From the NCBI RefSeq assembly GCF_041295575.1, contig NZ_CP160452.1:2232001-2296000 (forward strand): 64,000 nucleotides of DNA, read 5' to 3'. The translations under genes and the position numbers were made by a program. The notes under the pieces are model-generated. The model ran no database searches. It had not been told where the DNA came from and saw only the letters and a program-made list of their open reading frames with translations. This DNA comes from Sporosarcina pasteurii. GTDB taxonomy: Bacteria; Bacillota; Bacilli; Bacillales_A; Planococcaceae. Shown here one piece after another: positions 10,903 to 19,587 of the stretch (position 1 is its first letter; every line of letters starts with the position of its first letter).

Positions 10903-10919
10903 ACCTGTTAAGGAGTGAT

Positions 10920-10997
10920 ATGGCCATGTACAAGCGCCTAAAACGGAAAGTGTTGAAACGGCTCAATGGCATACTCGGAAAAAAGACGATTGCATAA
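10920..10997 (+). CDS. isolated 25-residue strongly basic peptide
   Basis: An open frame of 25 codons (or 23 from the second ATG at 10926) sits between a consensus promoter and an intrinsic terminator. AAGGAGTG at 10910-10917 is the ribosome-binding site. The spacing from AAGGAG is four bases to the first ATG and ten to the second, so the start is open between them. The product has ten lysine or arginine residues, no acidic residue and no cysteine, with K/R pairs alternating with L/V/I, giving an amphipathic cationic helix. I do not recognise it. It could be a small basic protein bound to RNA, ribosome or membrane, or the transcript (about 130 nt) could be a small RNA in which the frame is incidental. 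It lies between def and rpoY-rnjA and is translationally independent of both. Confidence 0.6.
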   Translation: MAMYKRLKRKVLKRLNGILGKKTIA

Positions 10998-11003
10998 ATT
11001 TTT

Positions 11004-11041
11004 AAGCCGCCCCCAATATTCGGTCGGCTTTTCTTTATTTT
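11004..11041 (+). terminator. terminator of the small peptide gene
   Basis: Stem AAGCCG...CGGCTT with additional C/G pairs inside, followed by TTTTCTTTATTTT. It ends the short transcript before rpoY. Confidence 0.75.
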
Positions 11042-11109
11042 AATGATATGACGTGATAATATATAGAGAAATGATTTCAATTGAGCGTTTAAAAAAGGAG
11101 AGCAAAAAA

Positions 11110-11319
11110 ATGATCTATAAAGTTTATTATCAAGAAAACGTGCTAGAAGTACCAGTCCGCGAAAATACAAAAAGCATGTATGTTGAAGCTGGCTCAGAAA
11201 GAGAAGTTCGTCAGTTATTAAAAGGACGAAATTTCAATATTGAATTAATCCAGTTATTAGAAGGAAAACACCTTGAACATGAGCAAGCTTCACCACACTT
11301 TGAGCTTGTGAAGGCCTAA
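11110..11319 (+). CDS. rpoY: RNA polymerase epsilon subunit (YkzG)
   Basis: A 69-residue protein matching the small epsilon subunit of Firmicutes RNA polymerase: MIYKVYYQE at the start, the [13 protein letters not shown] segment and KFNIE/RNFNIE-type element in the middle are as in B. subtilis YkzG. The long frame opens at 11053, but the Shine-Dalgarno AAAAGGAG lies directly before the ATG at 11110, and the family starts there. It is separated from rnjA by three bases and is the usual partner gene of RNase J1 in Bacillales. An extended -10 element (TGATAATAT near 11055) may provide a promoter, but no good -35 is visible. Confidence 0.93.
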   Translation: MIYKVYYQENVLEVPVRENTKSMYVEAGSEREVRQLLKGRNFNIELIQLLEGKHLEHEQASPHFELVKA

Positions 11320-11322
11320 GAT

Positions 11323-12990
11323 ATGAACGTAATTAAAAACAATGAAACAGGCGTTTTCGCTCTAGGCGGACTAGGCGAAATCGGAAAAAATACGTATGGC
11401 GTCCAGTTTCAAGACGAAATCATCTTAATTGACGCCGGCATTAAGTTTCCTGAAGATGAGTTACTAGGTATCGATTACGTGATTCCAGATTATTCTTATT
11501 TAGAAAGAAATGCGGATAAAATTAAAGGACTTTTTATTACACACGGGCATGAAGACCATATCGGCGGAATTCCTTATTTACTTCGCAAAGTAAATGTACC
11601 TGTTTATGGTGGAAAACTCGCCCTTGGATTGTTGCGTAATAAGCTAGAGGAACACGGCCTACTACGTTCAACTAAAATGATTCCAATCGATGAAGATGAT
11701 GTAATTAAATTCCGTAAAACATCTGTTAGTTTCTATAGAACTGCGCATAGTATTCCAGATGCTTTTGGCGTTGTTGTCAAAACCCCTTCCGGAAACATTG
11801 TCCATACAGGGGATTTTAAATTCGATTTTACTCCTGTTGGAGAACCAGCAAACCTGACGAAAATGGCGAAAGTTGGTGGCGAAGGCGTACTCTGTCTATT
11901 ATCAGATAGTACAAATGCTGAAGTTCCAAACTTCACCCTTTCTGAACGTAAGGTTGGCGACAGTCTAAATGAGATTTTCAGAAAAGTAAATGGCCGTATT
12001 ATTTTTGCAACTTTTGCTTCTAATATTCACAGATTGCAACAGGTCATTGAAGCAGCACAAGAACATGGCCGTAAAATTGCAGTTTTTGGCCGAAGTATGG
12101 ATAATGCAATACGAATCGGTCGTGAACTGGGCTACATTGACGCACCAGAAGAATTATTCATTGATACACACTCTTTAAATCGTCTTCAAGCAAGCGAAGT
12201 TATGATTCTCTGTACGGGAAGCCAAGGTGAACCGATGGCGGCTCTATCACGAATTGCTAACGGAACACATCGACAAGTACAAATTCACCCTGGTGATACG
12301 GTTATTTTCTCGTCGTCTCCAATACCGGGAAATACACTAAGTATCAACAAGACGATCAACGCATTGTTCCGTGCAGGAGCTGAAGTGTTGCATGGTTCTT
12401 TAAATAATATTCATACGTCTGGTCACGGTTCTCAAGAAGAACAAAAGCTAATGCTTAGACTGATGAAGCCAAAATATTTCATGCCCATCCACGGTGAGTA
12501 TCGTATGATGAAAATGCATACAGAACTCGCTGTCGATTGTGATATTCCAGAAGATAATACATTTGTATTAAGTAATGGTGACGTATTAGCACTAACAGAA
12601 AATAGCGCTAGACGTGCAGGACGCATCCCATCAGGCGATGTCTATATCGACGGTAGTGGAATCGGAGATATTGGAAACGTCGTGTTACGAGACCGTAAGA
12701 TGCTTTCAGAGGACGGTTTGGTGATTGTAGTTGCTACAATTGACAAAAAGAAAAACCGCATCGTTTCAGGTCCAGATCTTATTTCAAGAGGATTTGTTTA
12801 CATGCGCGAGTCTGGCGAAATGATTTCAGAAGCCCAGCGTATGCTAAGCAAACATGTACAACGTAAATTATCAAATTCAGCTGTACAAATACCTGCATTA
12901 AAAACTGAAATGATTGATGTTCTAGGTCCTTATTTATACGACAAAACAGAACGTAAACCAATGGTCCTCCCTGTCATTTTAGAAGTATAG
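11323..12990 (+). CDS. rnjA: ribonuclease J1
   Basis: A 555-residue metallo-beta-lactamase/beta-CASP nuclease with 5'-3' exonuclease and endonuclease activity, central to mRNA decay and rRNA maturation. The zinc motif [10 protein letters not shown] is near residue 72, further ligand motifs TAHSIPDA near 141 and TGDFKFD near 165, the beta-[12 protein letters not shown] region near 228, and the C-terminal [10 protein letters not shown] and PIHGEYRM motifs near 365 and 388. Length matches B. subtilis RNase J1 (555). It begins three bases after rpoY with only a weak Shine-Dalgarno inside the rpoY end, implying translational coupling. Confidence 0.97.
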   Translation: MNVIKNNETGVFALGGLGEIGKNTYGVQFQDEIILIDAGIKFPEDELLGIDYVIPDYSYLERNADKIKGLFITHGHEDHIGGIPYLLRKVNVPVYGGKLALGLLRNKLEEHGLLRSTKMIPIDEDDVIKFRKTSVSFYRTAHSIPDAFGVVVKTPSGNIVHTGDFKFDFTPVGEPANLTKMAKVGGEGVLCLLSDSTNAEVPNFTLSERKVGDSLNEIFRKVNGRIIFATFASNIHRLQQVIEAAQEHGRKIAVFGRSMDNAIRIGRELGYIDAPEELFIDTHSLNRLQASEVMILCTGSQGEPMAALSRIANGTHRQVQIHPGDTVIFSSSPIPGNTLSINKTINALFRAGAEVLHGSLNNIHTSGHGSQEEQKLMLRLMKPKYFMPIHGEYRMMKMHTELAVDCDIPEDNTFVLSNGDVLALTENSARRAGRIPSGDVYIDGSGIGDIGNVVLRDRKMLSEDGLVIVVATIDKKKNRIVSGPDLISRGFVYMRESGEMISEAQRMLSKHVQRKLSNSAVQIPALKTEMIDVLGPYLYDKTERKPMVLPVILEV

Positions 12991-12997
12991 TCAACAT

Positions 12998-13034
12998 AAA
13001 ACCGCTGTGCCCAATGCACAGCGGTTTTATTTTT
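12998..13034 (+). terminator. terminator of rpoY-rnjA
   Basis: Perfect 12-13 bp stem AAACCGCTGTGC / GCACAGCGGTTT with loop CCAAT, followed by a long T run (13025-13037). It also separates rnjA from the convergent ktrC. Confidence 0.92.
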
Positions 13035-13039
13035 TTTGC

Positions 13040-13699
13040 TTAATGAAATAACTTCTTCTCAAAATTATGAATATCTGAATCCGAGCCAATGACGATTAAT
13101 ACGTCTCCTTCAAGTATCTCCTCATCTGCTTGAGGAGAGATCATAATCGATTCTTGACGTTTAATCGCAACAATGTTTATTCCATATTTCGCTCGAATAT
13201 TTAATTCGATTATTGTACGTCCCGCAACTTTTCCGTCAACGATTATCTCGGCAATCGAATGCTCCTCCGACAACTCAAGATAATCCAGGATATTATTCGA
13301 TAATACGTTATTGGCGACTCGTATCCCCATATCACGTTCAGGTCGAACAATATGATCTGCTCCGAGTTTTTCCAATAGTTTTTTATGATATTCATTTTGC
13401 GCTTTAACAGTGAGTTTCGGAACACCAATTTCTTTTAAAATTAACGTCGTCAAAATACTCGCTTGAATATTTTCACCAATCGCCACGATAACATGCTGGA
13501 AATTTCGAATGCCAAGTGATAATAGGGCAGACTCATCTGTTGTATCTGCGACCACTGCTTGCGTTGCAATATCTGCATACTCATCTACTTTAGAAGGTGT
13601 GATATCAATCGCCATGACATTTGCACCTAATTCAATTAATTCGGAGACGATACTCCCTCCAAATCTACCAAGTCCAATCACTACAAATTCTTTTTTCAT
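13040..13699 (-). CDS. ktrC: KtrC, cytosolic RCK subunit of a Ktr potassium channel
   Basis: A 219-residue gating protein of Ktr-type K+ uptake. An N-terminal RCK_N Rossmann domain (GLGRFGGSIV near residue 10, DTTDESAL near 60, VIVAIGENIQASIL near 75) binds ATP/ADP; a C-terminal RCK_C domain (about 135-215, ending DVLIVIGSDSDI) belongs to the group shown in B. subtilis and S. aureus to bind c-di-AMP. It is very close to B. subtilis KtrC (YkqB), which is also adjacent to rnjA. The start at 13699 has AAGGAG nine bases upstream; a start at 13720 would precede the Shine-Dalgarno. Its membrane partner is probably KtrD at 32362-33714. Confidence 0.94.
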   Translation of the reverse strand: MKKEFVVIGLGRFGGSIVSELIELGANVMAIDITPSKVDEYADIATQAVVADTTDESALLSLGIRNFQHVIVAIGENIQASILTTLILKEIGVPKLTVKAQNEYHKKLLEKLGADHIVRPERDMGIRVANNVLSNNILDYLELSEEHSIAEIIVDGKVAGRTIIELNIRAKYGINIVAIKRQESIMISPQADEEILEGDVLIVIGSDSDIHNFEKKLFH

Positions 13700-13840
13700 G
13701 TCATAATTCTCCTTGAACATTCAATATTGCAACTAGTAAACCGATACGTGCAATTAGTTTAGCATACAACTCCTATTGACCTCAATTAAATCGAGAAATA
13801 CTCTGTGGCATGGTTTGAAAGTTAAATATGGATAAACATA

Positions 13841-13884
13841 AAAACAGCTATAGTAGCGCCACTTTGCGCCTTGCTAGAGCTGTT
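13841..13884 (-). terminator. terminator of the peroxiredoxin-like gene
   Basis: Minus-strand hairpin AACAGCTcTAGcAaGGCGC / GGCGCtAcTAtAGCTGTT followed by TTTATG, 18 bases after the stop at 13902. Confidence 0.7.
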
Positions 13885-13901
13885 CATTATAAATATTCTT
13901 T

Positions 13902-14423
13902 TTACCTTTGAATTGAACTTTGTTCAGCAGTTTTCAATGCTTGTAAGACACGCAACGTCTCATCTACGTCGCGACCAATTTGATGATGGTATATCGTTTG
14001 ATATTGCAAAACACCTTTTGAATCAATTATAAATAAGCCATGAAGTGTCATGCCAACTTCTTCATTTAAAACACCGTACTTCCTCGACACGACATGTTTT
14101 CTATCGGAAGCTAATGGATATTTTAATTGTTCAAGTCCGTTATCTTTTCGGGCTGTGTCAATCCAAGCTAAATGTGTATGAATCGTATCCGTCGACACAC
14201 CGATGATAGTTGAATCTAATTTCACAAACTCGTGGTATCGGTCTGACATCGCTGTAATTTCTGTCGGAGGCACAAATGAAAAGTTTAAAGGATAGAAAAA
14301 CAATATTGTCCATTTGCTATTTACCATATTTTCTTCAAGACTTACTTTGCCGAAAGTCTTATCAGCCATGACTGCATTCATTGTAAATAAAGGCGCTGGC
14401 TTTCCAACCATCCGTGCGTTCAT
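13902..14423 (-). CDS. AhpC/TSA peroxiredoxin homologue lacking all cysteines
   Basis: A 173-residue thioredoxin-fold protein closely resembling 2-Cys peroxiredoxins such as B. subtilis YkuU: FGKVSLEEN, WTILFFYPLNFSFV, PTEITAMSDRYHEF, GVSTDTIHTHLAWI and GRDVDETLRVLQALKT all fit the family. However, the peroxidatic cysteine in the expected FVCPTE motif is a proline (codon CCT, near residue 50), the PxxxT threonine is serine, and the usual C-terminal tail with the resolving cysteine is missing. There is no cysteine anywhere. The frame is otherwise intact and well conserved, so this looks like a maintained non-catalytic homologue, or one with a new role, rather than decay. ATG at 14423 chosen because GGGGGA precedes it; the frame opens at 14438. 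Confidence 0.85.
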   Translation of the reverse strand: MNARMVGKPAPLFTMNAVMADKTFGKVSLEENMVNSKWTILFFYPLNFSFVPPTEITAMSDRYHEFVKLDSTIIGVSTDTIHTHLAWIDTARKDNGLEQLKYPLASDRKHVVSRKYGVLNEEVGMTLHGLFIIDSKGVLQYQTIYHHQIGRDVDETLRVLQALKTAEQSSIQR

Positions 14424-14518
14424 AAAATATCCCCCCATCGATTCTATCGTAAAAAAGACGTAGCTTCTCGCATCATCTACACTAGAATACTAATTCGGGA
14501 ACAATTTTATTAATTACA

Positions 14519-14848
14519 TTAAATTTCTTTACAATGCGATGGTTTTTCGGGTCTTTCTAAACAGTATTCACACGAAGAATCACTGCATGTTTCTTCACGC
14601 CACTCATCACAATCTGGACAAAAATGGGAATCATAATCATCATGATAAGCTAACGGATTGAGGCATACGGCACAGCGGTTAGCTACCTCATGTGAATCAT
14701 ATACTTCCCCATCCTTCATCAAAAAAGTACCTTCGATTGTATGATTTCTTGTCATAGATAAATGAATCGTATCCCAACTTAACCCTAGGTCTTCCATTGT
14801 CCACTTACGGTCATCTGGGTCTAAATAAAAAATCATCTTCTTCCCCAA
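14519..14848 (-). CDS. hypothetical protein with zinc-ribbon-like cysteines
   Basis: A 109-residue acidic soluble protein. The C-terminal half (about 58-107) holds nine cysteines as CxxC pairs or near-pairs (CAVC, CPDC, CSDSSCEYC and two single cysteines), with histidines nearby, suggesting two small zinc-ribbon or knuckle units. The N-terminal half (FYLDPDDRKWTMEDLGLSWD) is unlike anything I recognise. The TTG at 14848 is eight bases after AGGAGG and is preferred to the internal ATG at 14836. It lies between the cysteine-less peroxiredoxin (same strand) and the divergent pot operon. Function unknown; possibly a metal-binding adaptor. Confidence 0.7.
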   Translation of the reverse strand: MGKKMIFYLDPDDRKWTMEDLGLSWDTIHLSMTRNHTIEGTFLMKDGEVYDSHEVANRCAVCLNPLAYHDDYDSHFCPDCDEWREETCSDSSCEYCLERPEKPSHCKEI

Positions 14849-14978
14849 TCCGTACCCCTCCTTTTATTAACAAATAATACGTTTGCAACTATTTCCGAGC
14901 TATTTATTTCTAATTATAAGTATAGCGTTTATCACTCCAATTTAGAAACAAAAACCAAGATTTCTTGAAAAATAATAC

Positions 14979-15006
14979 TTGATTTCCGATGAATTTCTCG
15001 TATAAT
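14979..15006 (+). promoter_or_regulatory. promoter of the regulator-potABCD operon
   Basis: TTGATT, a 16-base spacer and TATAAT at 15001-15006, about 70 bases before the regulator gene. A second TATAAT lies at 15017-15022 without a matching -35. Confidence 0.6.
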
Positions 15007-15033
15007 AAAAAAGCTTTATAATAAACTTAAAGT

Positions 15034-15051
15034 ATAGTTTAACTAAACTAT
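15034..15051 (+). promoter_or_regulatory. inverted repeat, candidate operator for the cupin regulator
   Basis: ATAGTTTA-AC-TAAACTAT, two perfect 8-bp arms two bases apart, lies downstream of the -10 and upstream of the Shine-Dalgarno of the HTH gene. A repressor bound here would block transcription, so autoregulation is a reasonable inference. Confidence 0.5.
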
Positions 15052-15075
15052 CATTTTGAAAAGGAAGATTTTTCA

Positions 15076-15618
15076 ATGGAAATTGGTAAAAAAATTAAAA
15101 GTTTACGGTTAAAAAAAGGATTAACACAAGAAGAACTGGCAGAACGTACAGACCTAACAAAGGGGCATATCTCACAACTAGAAAGAGAACTAAACTCCCC
15201 TTCAATTGAAACACTTTTTTCGTTACTAGAAGTTTTAGGAACCACACCTAAAGACTTTTTTGATGAAACGAAAAAAAATGTGAAAGTTGTGTATACCAAA
15301 GATGAACAAATCGTTTATGCCGACCATGATTTAAATTATAAAATCCGATGGCTCGTTCCTCGTTCAAATGAAAATGAAATGGATCCCGTTCAAATTGAAT
15401 TCGAACAGCAAGGGCAATTTAAATTATTCGAACCCTCTTCGTCAGAGACTTTTATTTACGTGCAAACAGGAATCGTCCAAATAGAATTAGGTGACAGTAT
15501 TTATACTGCTTCAGAAGGTGACGCTGTCTATTATGATGCTTCCGAACAACATCGATTGACAAATGTCCATAAAGGTAAGACGACTATTATTCTGGTTGCT
15601 ACAGAATCCTATCTATGA
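15076..15618 (+). CDS. XRE-family regulator with C-terminal cupin domain
   Basis: A 180-residue transcription factor: N-terminal helix-turn-helix of the Cro/C1 type (about 5-60, KGLTQEELAERTDLTKGHISQLE), then a small cupin beta-barrel (about 105-175, with FIYVQTGIVQIELGD, EGDAVYYDASEQHRL). This architecture is typical of PuuR-like regulators of polyamine uptake or use. It is the first gene of a run with potABCD, only 35 bases before potA, so it probably senses a polyamine and controls its own operon. An inverted repeat in its leader is a candidate binding site. The ATG has AAAAGGAAG upstream. Confidence 0.88.
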   Translation: MEIGKKIKSLRLKKGLTQEELAERTDLTKGHISQLERELNSPSIETLFSLLEVLGTTPKDFFDETKKNVKVVYTKDEQIVYADHDLNYKIRWLVPRSNENEMDPVQIEFEQQGQFKLFEPSSSETFIYVQTGIVQIELGDSIYTASEGDAVYYDASEQHRLTNVHKGKTTIILVATESYL

Positions 15619-15653
15619 AGTACGTACTTTGGAAAATTTAAGGAGTGATTATT

Positions 15654-16760
15654 TTGACAACAAAACCAATTATTCGTTTTGAACAAGTGACGAAAAAATA
15701 TAACGAGGAAACAACGATACTCAACAACGTTTCTTTTGAAATGGAACGTGGAAAATTTTATACATTACTCGGCCCATCTGGTTGTGGTAAAACAACCATT
15801 TTACGATTAATCGCCGGTTTTATTGAACCAACTGAAGGGGCTATCTATTTTAACGAGAAAAAAATTAATGATATTCCAGCCAATGAGCGAAAAGTTAATA
15901 CAGTGTTCCAAGACTATGCGCTTTTTCCACATCTCAATGTATTTGAAAACATTGCTTTTGGACTTCGAATTAAAAAGACGAAAAAAGCCGAAATCCAAGA
16001 ACGTGTGCAAGAAGCCCTTAAGTTTGTCAACTTAGAAGGCTATGGATCACGTGAAATTTCTGAGATGTCTGGTGGACAACGTCAGCGGGTAGCGATTGCG
16101 CGTGCAATCGTAAATGATCCAGATGTCATTTTATTAGATGAACCACTTTCTGCATTAGATTTGAAATTACGGACAGAAATGCAATATGAACTTCGTGAAT
16201 TACAACAGCGTCTTGGCAAAACATTTGTATTTGTTACGCATGACCAAGAGGAAGCACTCGCGATGTCCGATGAAATATTCGTAATGAATGCAGGCGAAAT
16301 TCAACAATCAGGAACGCCTCTCGATATTTACGATGAGCCAATTAATCGATTTGTTGCTGACTTTATTGGTGAGTCAAATATTGTATCTGGGAAGATGTTA
16401 GAGGACTATTTCGTCCAATTTACCGGTAAAACCTTTGAATGCGTTGACCAAGGCTTAAACCCAAATGAAAAAGTAGATATTGTCATTCGTCCGGAAGATT
16501 TGGAGTTAACAACGGTCGATAAAGGTAAGTTGAACGTTACTGTAGATACACAATTATTCCGTGGCGTTCATTATGAACTTTCCACTTATGACAATGACGG
16601 CAATGAATGGCTCGTTCATTCTACAAAAAAAGCTGAAGTTGGTAGTCAAATCGGATTGGATTTCGATCCGGAAGACATCCACGTGATGAGACTCAATGAA
16701 ACAGAAGAAGAGTTTGACGCTCGCTTAGAGTCTTATGAGGTTGCTGCAAATGAACAATAA
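15654..16760 (+). CDS. potA: spermidine/putrescine ABC transporter ATP-binding protein
   Basis: A 368-residue ATPase that drives polyamine import. Walker [10 protein letters not shown] near residue 40, Q-loop in [10 protein letters not shown] near 85, signature [14 protein letters not shown] near 137, Walker [13 protein letters not shown] near 157, H-loop VTHDQEEA near 195; the C-terminal 120 residues form a TOBE regulatory domain. A GTG at 15645 opens the frame, but it overlaps the AAGGAG Shine-Dalgarno (15640-15645); the TTG at 15654, eight bases after it, is the better start. The end overlaps potB by 11 bases. Substrate assignment rests on the family and the intact potABCD order. Confidence 0.94.
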   Translation: MTTKPIIRFEQVTKKYNEETTILNNVSFEMERGKFYTLLGPSGCGKTTILRLIAGFIEPTEGAIYFNEKKINDIPANERKVNTVFQDYALFPHLNVFENIAFGLRIKKTKKAEIQERVQEALKFVNLEGYGSREISEMSGGQRQRVAIARAIVNDPDVILLDEPLSALDLKLRTEMQYELRELQQRLGKTFVFVTHDQEEALAMSDEIFVMNAGEIQQSGTPLDIYDEPINRFVADFIGESNIVSGKMLEDYFVQFTGKTFECVDQGLNPNEKVDIVIRPEDLELTTVDKGKLNVTVDTQLFRGVHYELSTYDNDGNEWLVHSTKKAEVGSQIGLDFDPEDIHVMRLNETEEEFDARLESYEVAANEQ

Positions 16761-17574
16761 GCTATTAAGACCTATTTATTCCGTTCCTTACGCAAGCTGG
16801 CTTATTCTTTTTGTCATTGCACCCATTTTACTCATTTTGTATTTTTCATTTTTTGATATCACTGGTAACTTTACGTTGAATAATTATCGGAACTTTTTCA
16901 CTTCAACGTACTTTACATTGACAATGAGTTCATTTTGGTATGCTTTTTTAATTACATTTTTCTCACTGCTTTTCTCTTATCCAACTGCTTACTTTTTAAC
17001 AAAAACGAAACATAAACAACTTTGGTTACTGCTTATTATCATTCCTTCATGGATTAATTTACTGTTAAAAACGTACGCTTTTATTGGACTTTTTGGTTTA
17101 TACGGACCGATCAACGCTTTCTTTGAAGTGATCGGTATCGGACAGAAACAATTACTGTTTACTGATTTTAGCTTTGTATTTGTGTCTGTTTACATTTTTA
17201 TTCCATTTATGATTTTACCGATTTTTAATGCGCTTGATAAATTAAATCCAACTTTAATTGACGCAGCTCGCGATCTCGGTGCAAATCATTGGACGACATT
17301 CACAAAAGTCATTTGGCCTTTAACGATAAACGGGGTTAAGTCAGGCATTCAAGTTGTCTTTATCCCTGCCCTCTCCTTATTTATGATTACACGACTCATT
17401 GCGGGCAATAAAGTCATTACACTTGGAACTGCGATTGAACAACAATTTCTCGTTACCCAAAACTGGGGAATGGGATCAACAATCGCTGTGTTTCTCATAT
17501 TATTTATGTTCATCATCATGTTGTTAACACATGGAAGCGAAAGGGGGACGACAACAAATGGTAAAATTAAATAA
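16750..17574 (+). CDS. potB: spermidine/putrescine ABC transporter permease PotB
   Basis: A 274-residue membrane protein with about six hydrophobic segments. The EAA loop that contacts the ATPase is visible as [22 protein letters not shown] near residue 175, and [14 protein letters not shown] precedes it, as in PotB/H permeases. The ATG at 16750 lies inside the end of potA with GAGG ten bases upstream; a longer frame from 16735 would precede that site. It overlaps potC by 17 bases. It pairs with PotC to form the pore of the importer. Confidence 0.93.
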   Translation: MNNKLLRPIYSVPYASWLILFVIAPILLILYFSFFDITGNFTLNNYRNFFTSTYFTLTMSSFWYAFLITFFSLLFSYPTAYFLTKTKHKQLWLLLIIIPSWINLLLKTYAFIGLFGLYGPINAFFEVIGIGQKQLLFTDFSFVFVSVYIFIPFMILPIFNALDKLNPTLIDAARDLGANHWTTFTKVIWPLTINGVKSGIQVVFIPALSLFMITRLIAGNKVITLGTAIEQQFLVTQNWGMGSTIAVFLILFMFIIMLLTHGSERGTTTNGKIK

Positions 17575-18358
17575 ACTCCCCAAAATTTATTTGACAACGG
17601 TATTTTTAATTTTGTATGCACCTATCTTTTATTTGATCTACTATTCGTTCAACTCAGGTGGCGGCATGTCGAACTTTGAATCATTTACGTTAGAACATTA
17701 CGCTGCAGTTTTTGAAGATAAGCGGCTCATTATTATATTGATTAATACGGTCGTCGTCGCTCTCTTATCCGCACTTATTTCTACTGCGATTGGCGTACTC
17801 GGCGCGTTAGCAATCACGTTTACACGTAATAAATCCATGCGCAAAGCCGTTTTATCATTAAATAATATTTTAATTGTCAGTCCCGATGTGATTATCGGTG
17901 CCTCTTTTTTAATTTTGTTTACAATGATTGGGATTAAACTTGGGTTTATTTCTGTGTTAATTTCTCATATTGCGTTTAGTATTCCAATAGTGGTCATTAT
18001 GGTCCTGCCAAAACTACAAGAAATGAGTCCATCATTAATTGATGCTGCCGTTGATTTAGGCGCATCAAAGCGAGACGTTTTAACACGGGTAATTATTCCA
18101 TTTATTAAGCCTGGTATTTTTGCTGGTTTTTTCCTTGCACTTACGTACTCTTTAGATGATTTCGCGGTTACTTTTTTCGTTACTGGTAACGGTTTTTCAA
18201 CGCTATCTGTTGAAATTTATTCAATGGCAAGAGCAGGCATTACGTTGACAATAAATGCTTTGTCTGGGCTCATTTTCATCATTACCGTTGCGTTAGTCAT
18301 TGGTTACTACGCAATCAGTCGTAAAACGAAGTCTGCACTTGTAGGGGTGAGAAAATGA
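17558..18358 (+). CDS. potC: spermidine/putrescine ABC transporter permease PotC
   Basis: A 266-residue permease with about six membrane segments. The EAA motif LIDAAVDLGASKRDVLTRVIIP is near residue 162 and the following FAGFFLALTYSLDDFAVTFF stretch is typical of PotC/I. The ATG at 17558 follows an AAAGGGGG Shine-Dalgarno inside potB. Its TGA overlaps the potD ATG (ATGA), so the operon is translationally coupled throughout. Confidence 0.93.
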   Translation: MVKLNKLPKIYLTTVFLILYAPIFYLIYYSFNSGGGMSNFESFTLEHYAAVFEDKRLIIILINTVVVALLSALISTAIGVLGALAITFTRNKSMRKAVLSLNNILIVSPDVIIGASFLILFTMIGIKLGFISVLISHIAFSIPIVVIMVLPKLQEMSPSLIDAAVDLGASKRDVLTRVIIPFIKPGIFAGFFLALTYSLDDFAVTFFVTGNGFSTLSVEIYSMARAGITLTINALSGLIFIITVALVIGYYAISRKTKSALVGVRK

Positions 18359-19428
18359 AAGACATCGTACGCGGAGCAATCATTATCCTTTTTATTTCCG
18401 GGATTTTATTATTTATCAACATGAAACTCAATGAAGGCGGAGGTCGCGGAAATAAAAACACAATTACAGTTTATAACTGGGGAGAATATATTGATCCTGA
18501 TTTATTAAAACAATTCGAGGAAGAATCCGGTATTAAAGTAATTTATGAAACATTCGACTCAAACGAAGGTATGATGGGTAAAATTGAGCAAGGTGGAACT
18601 TCTTATGATATCTCTATGCCTTCAGAATATATGATTGAAATGATGAGAGAAAAAGACTTATTAATTCCGTTAGATTACAGTAAAATACCGAATGTGAGGC
18701 ATATTGACCCGTATTTTCTTGATTTACCCTTTGATCCTGACAACAAATACTCACTGCCATATTTTTGGGGGACACTTGGAATTGCTTTTAACCCTACATT
18801 GTTAGAGGGCCAAACGTTTGAAAGTTGGGATAATTTATGGGACCCTTCTTTGAAGCAACGAGTGGTTCTTGTGGACAGTGCACGAGAGACAATTGGGATG
18901 GGCTTAAACTCTTTGCATTATTCCTTAAACTCCACAGACCTAGATGAATTACATGAGGCGACAAATAAGCTAAAAAAACTAAAGCCGAATGTGAAGGCAA
19001 TCATTGGCGATGAAGTCACCCAGTTGATGGTAAACGGTGAGGCGAGCATTGCACTTACTTGGTCGGGTCAAGCGGCTGATATGATGTATGAAAATGAAGA
19101 TATCGATTACATCGTTCCCGAAGAAGGCTCTAATTTATGGTTTGACAATATGGTCATCCCACGGACGGCTTCGAATATTGATGGCGCGCATGCATTTATT
19201 AATTTCATGCTAGACCCAGAAGTTGCAGCTCAAAATGCAGACTACGTTGGTTATTCAACGCCAAATTTATCAGCACTCGATTTTATGGATGCTGAAGTAA
19301 TTGAAGATGAACGTTTCTATCCTGATGAGGAAACGAGAAATCATCTAGAAGTCTATCGAAATTTAGGACTTGAAATGTTGGGTCATTATAATGAACTCTT
19401 TCTTGAATTTAAAATGGACAGGAAATAA
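18355..19428 (+). CDS. potD: polyamine-binding protein PotD, membrane-anchored rather than lipoprotein
   Basis: A 357-residue extracytoplasmic binding protein. After a short hydrophobic N-terminal segment (about 6-24) the PotD domain starts with TITVYNWGEYIDPDLLKQFEEE-type sequence; YDISMPSEYMIEMM, LPYFWGTLGIAFNP and ALTWSGQAADMMYENE are characteristic. Unlike most Gram-positive solute receptors there is no lipobox and no cysteine in the N-terminal region, so it is probably held by the uncleaved signal-anchor helix. Last gene of the operon, overlapping potC by four bases and followed by a terminator. Confidence 0.93.
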   Translation: MKDIVRGAIIILFISGILLFINMKLNEGGGRGNKNTITVYNWGEYIDPDLLKQFEEESGIKVIYETFDSNEGMMGKIEQGGTSYDISMPSEYMIEMMREKDLLIPLDYSKIPNVRHIDPYFLDLPFDPDNKYSLPYFWGTLGIAFNPTLLEGQTFESWDNLWDPSLKQRVVLVDSARETIGMGLNSLHYSLNSTDLDELHEATNKLKKLKPNVKAIIGDEVTQLMVNGEASIALTWSGQAADMMYENEDIDYIVPEEGSNLWFDNMVIPRTASNIDGAHAFINFMLDPEVAAQNADYVGYSTPNLSALDFMDAEVIEDERFYPDEETRNHLEVYRNLGLEMLGHYNELFLEFKMDRK

Positions 19429-19433
19429 CGGAT

Positions 19434-19470
19434 AAAGTGGAAGCATGGTTCAATATGCTTCCGCTTTTTT
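19434..19470 (+). terminator. terminator of potABCD
   Basis: Stem AAAGTGGAAGCAT / ATGCTTCCGCTTT followed by TTT, six bases after the potD stop. Confidence 0.88.
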
Positions 19471-19587
19471 ATATAAACGAAACTAAACAAATCTCGTCAT
19501 TAAGTCATGTAAAGTGTTTTTAAACTGCTACGTATGATAAAATAATTTAGGTACTCGAATTATCTTAGAAAGTTAGGAGATTAGACT

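Noticed and set aside
10706..11170. 154-codon frame on the minus strand across def and rpoY
   Set aside because: It overlaps the 3' end of def, the peptide unit and the start of rpoY, has no ribosome-binding site and its composition is not protein-like.
13902..14423. Frameshift hiding the peroxidatic cysteine
   Set aside because: The residues on both sides of the expected Cys are in the same frame and match the family, so the change is a true codon replacement.
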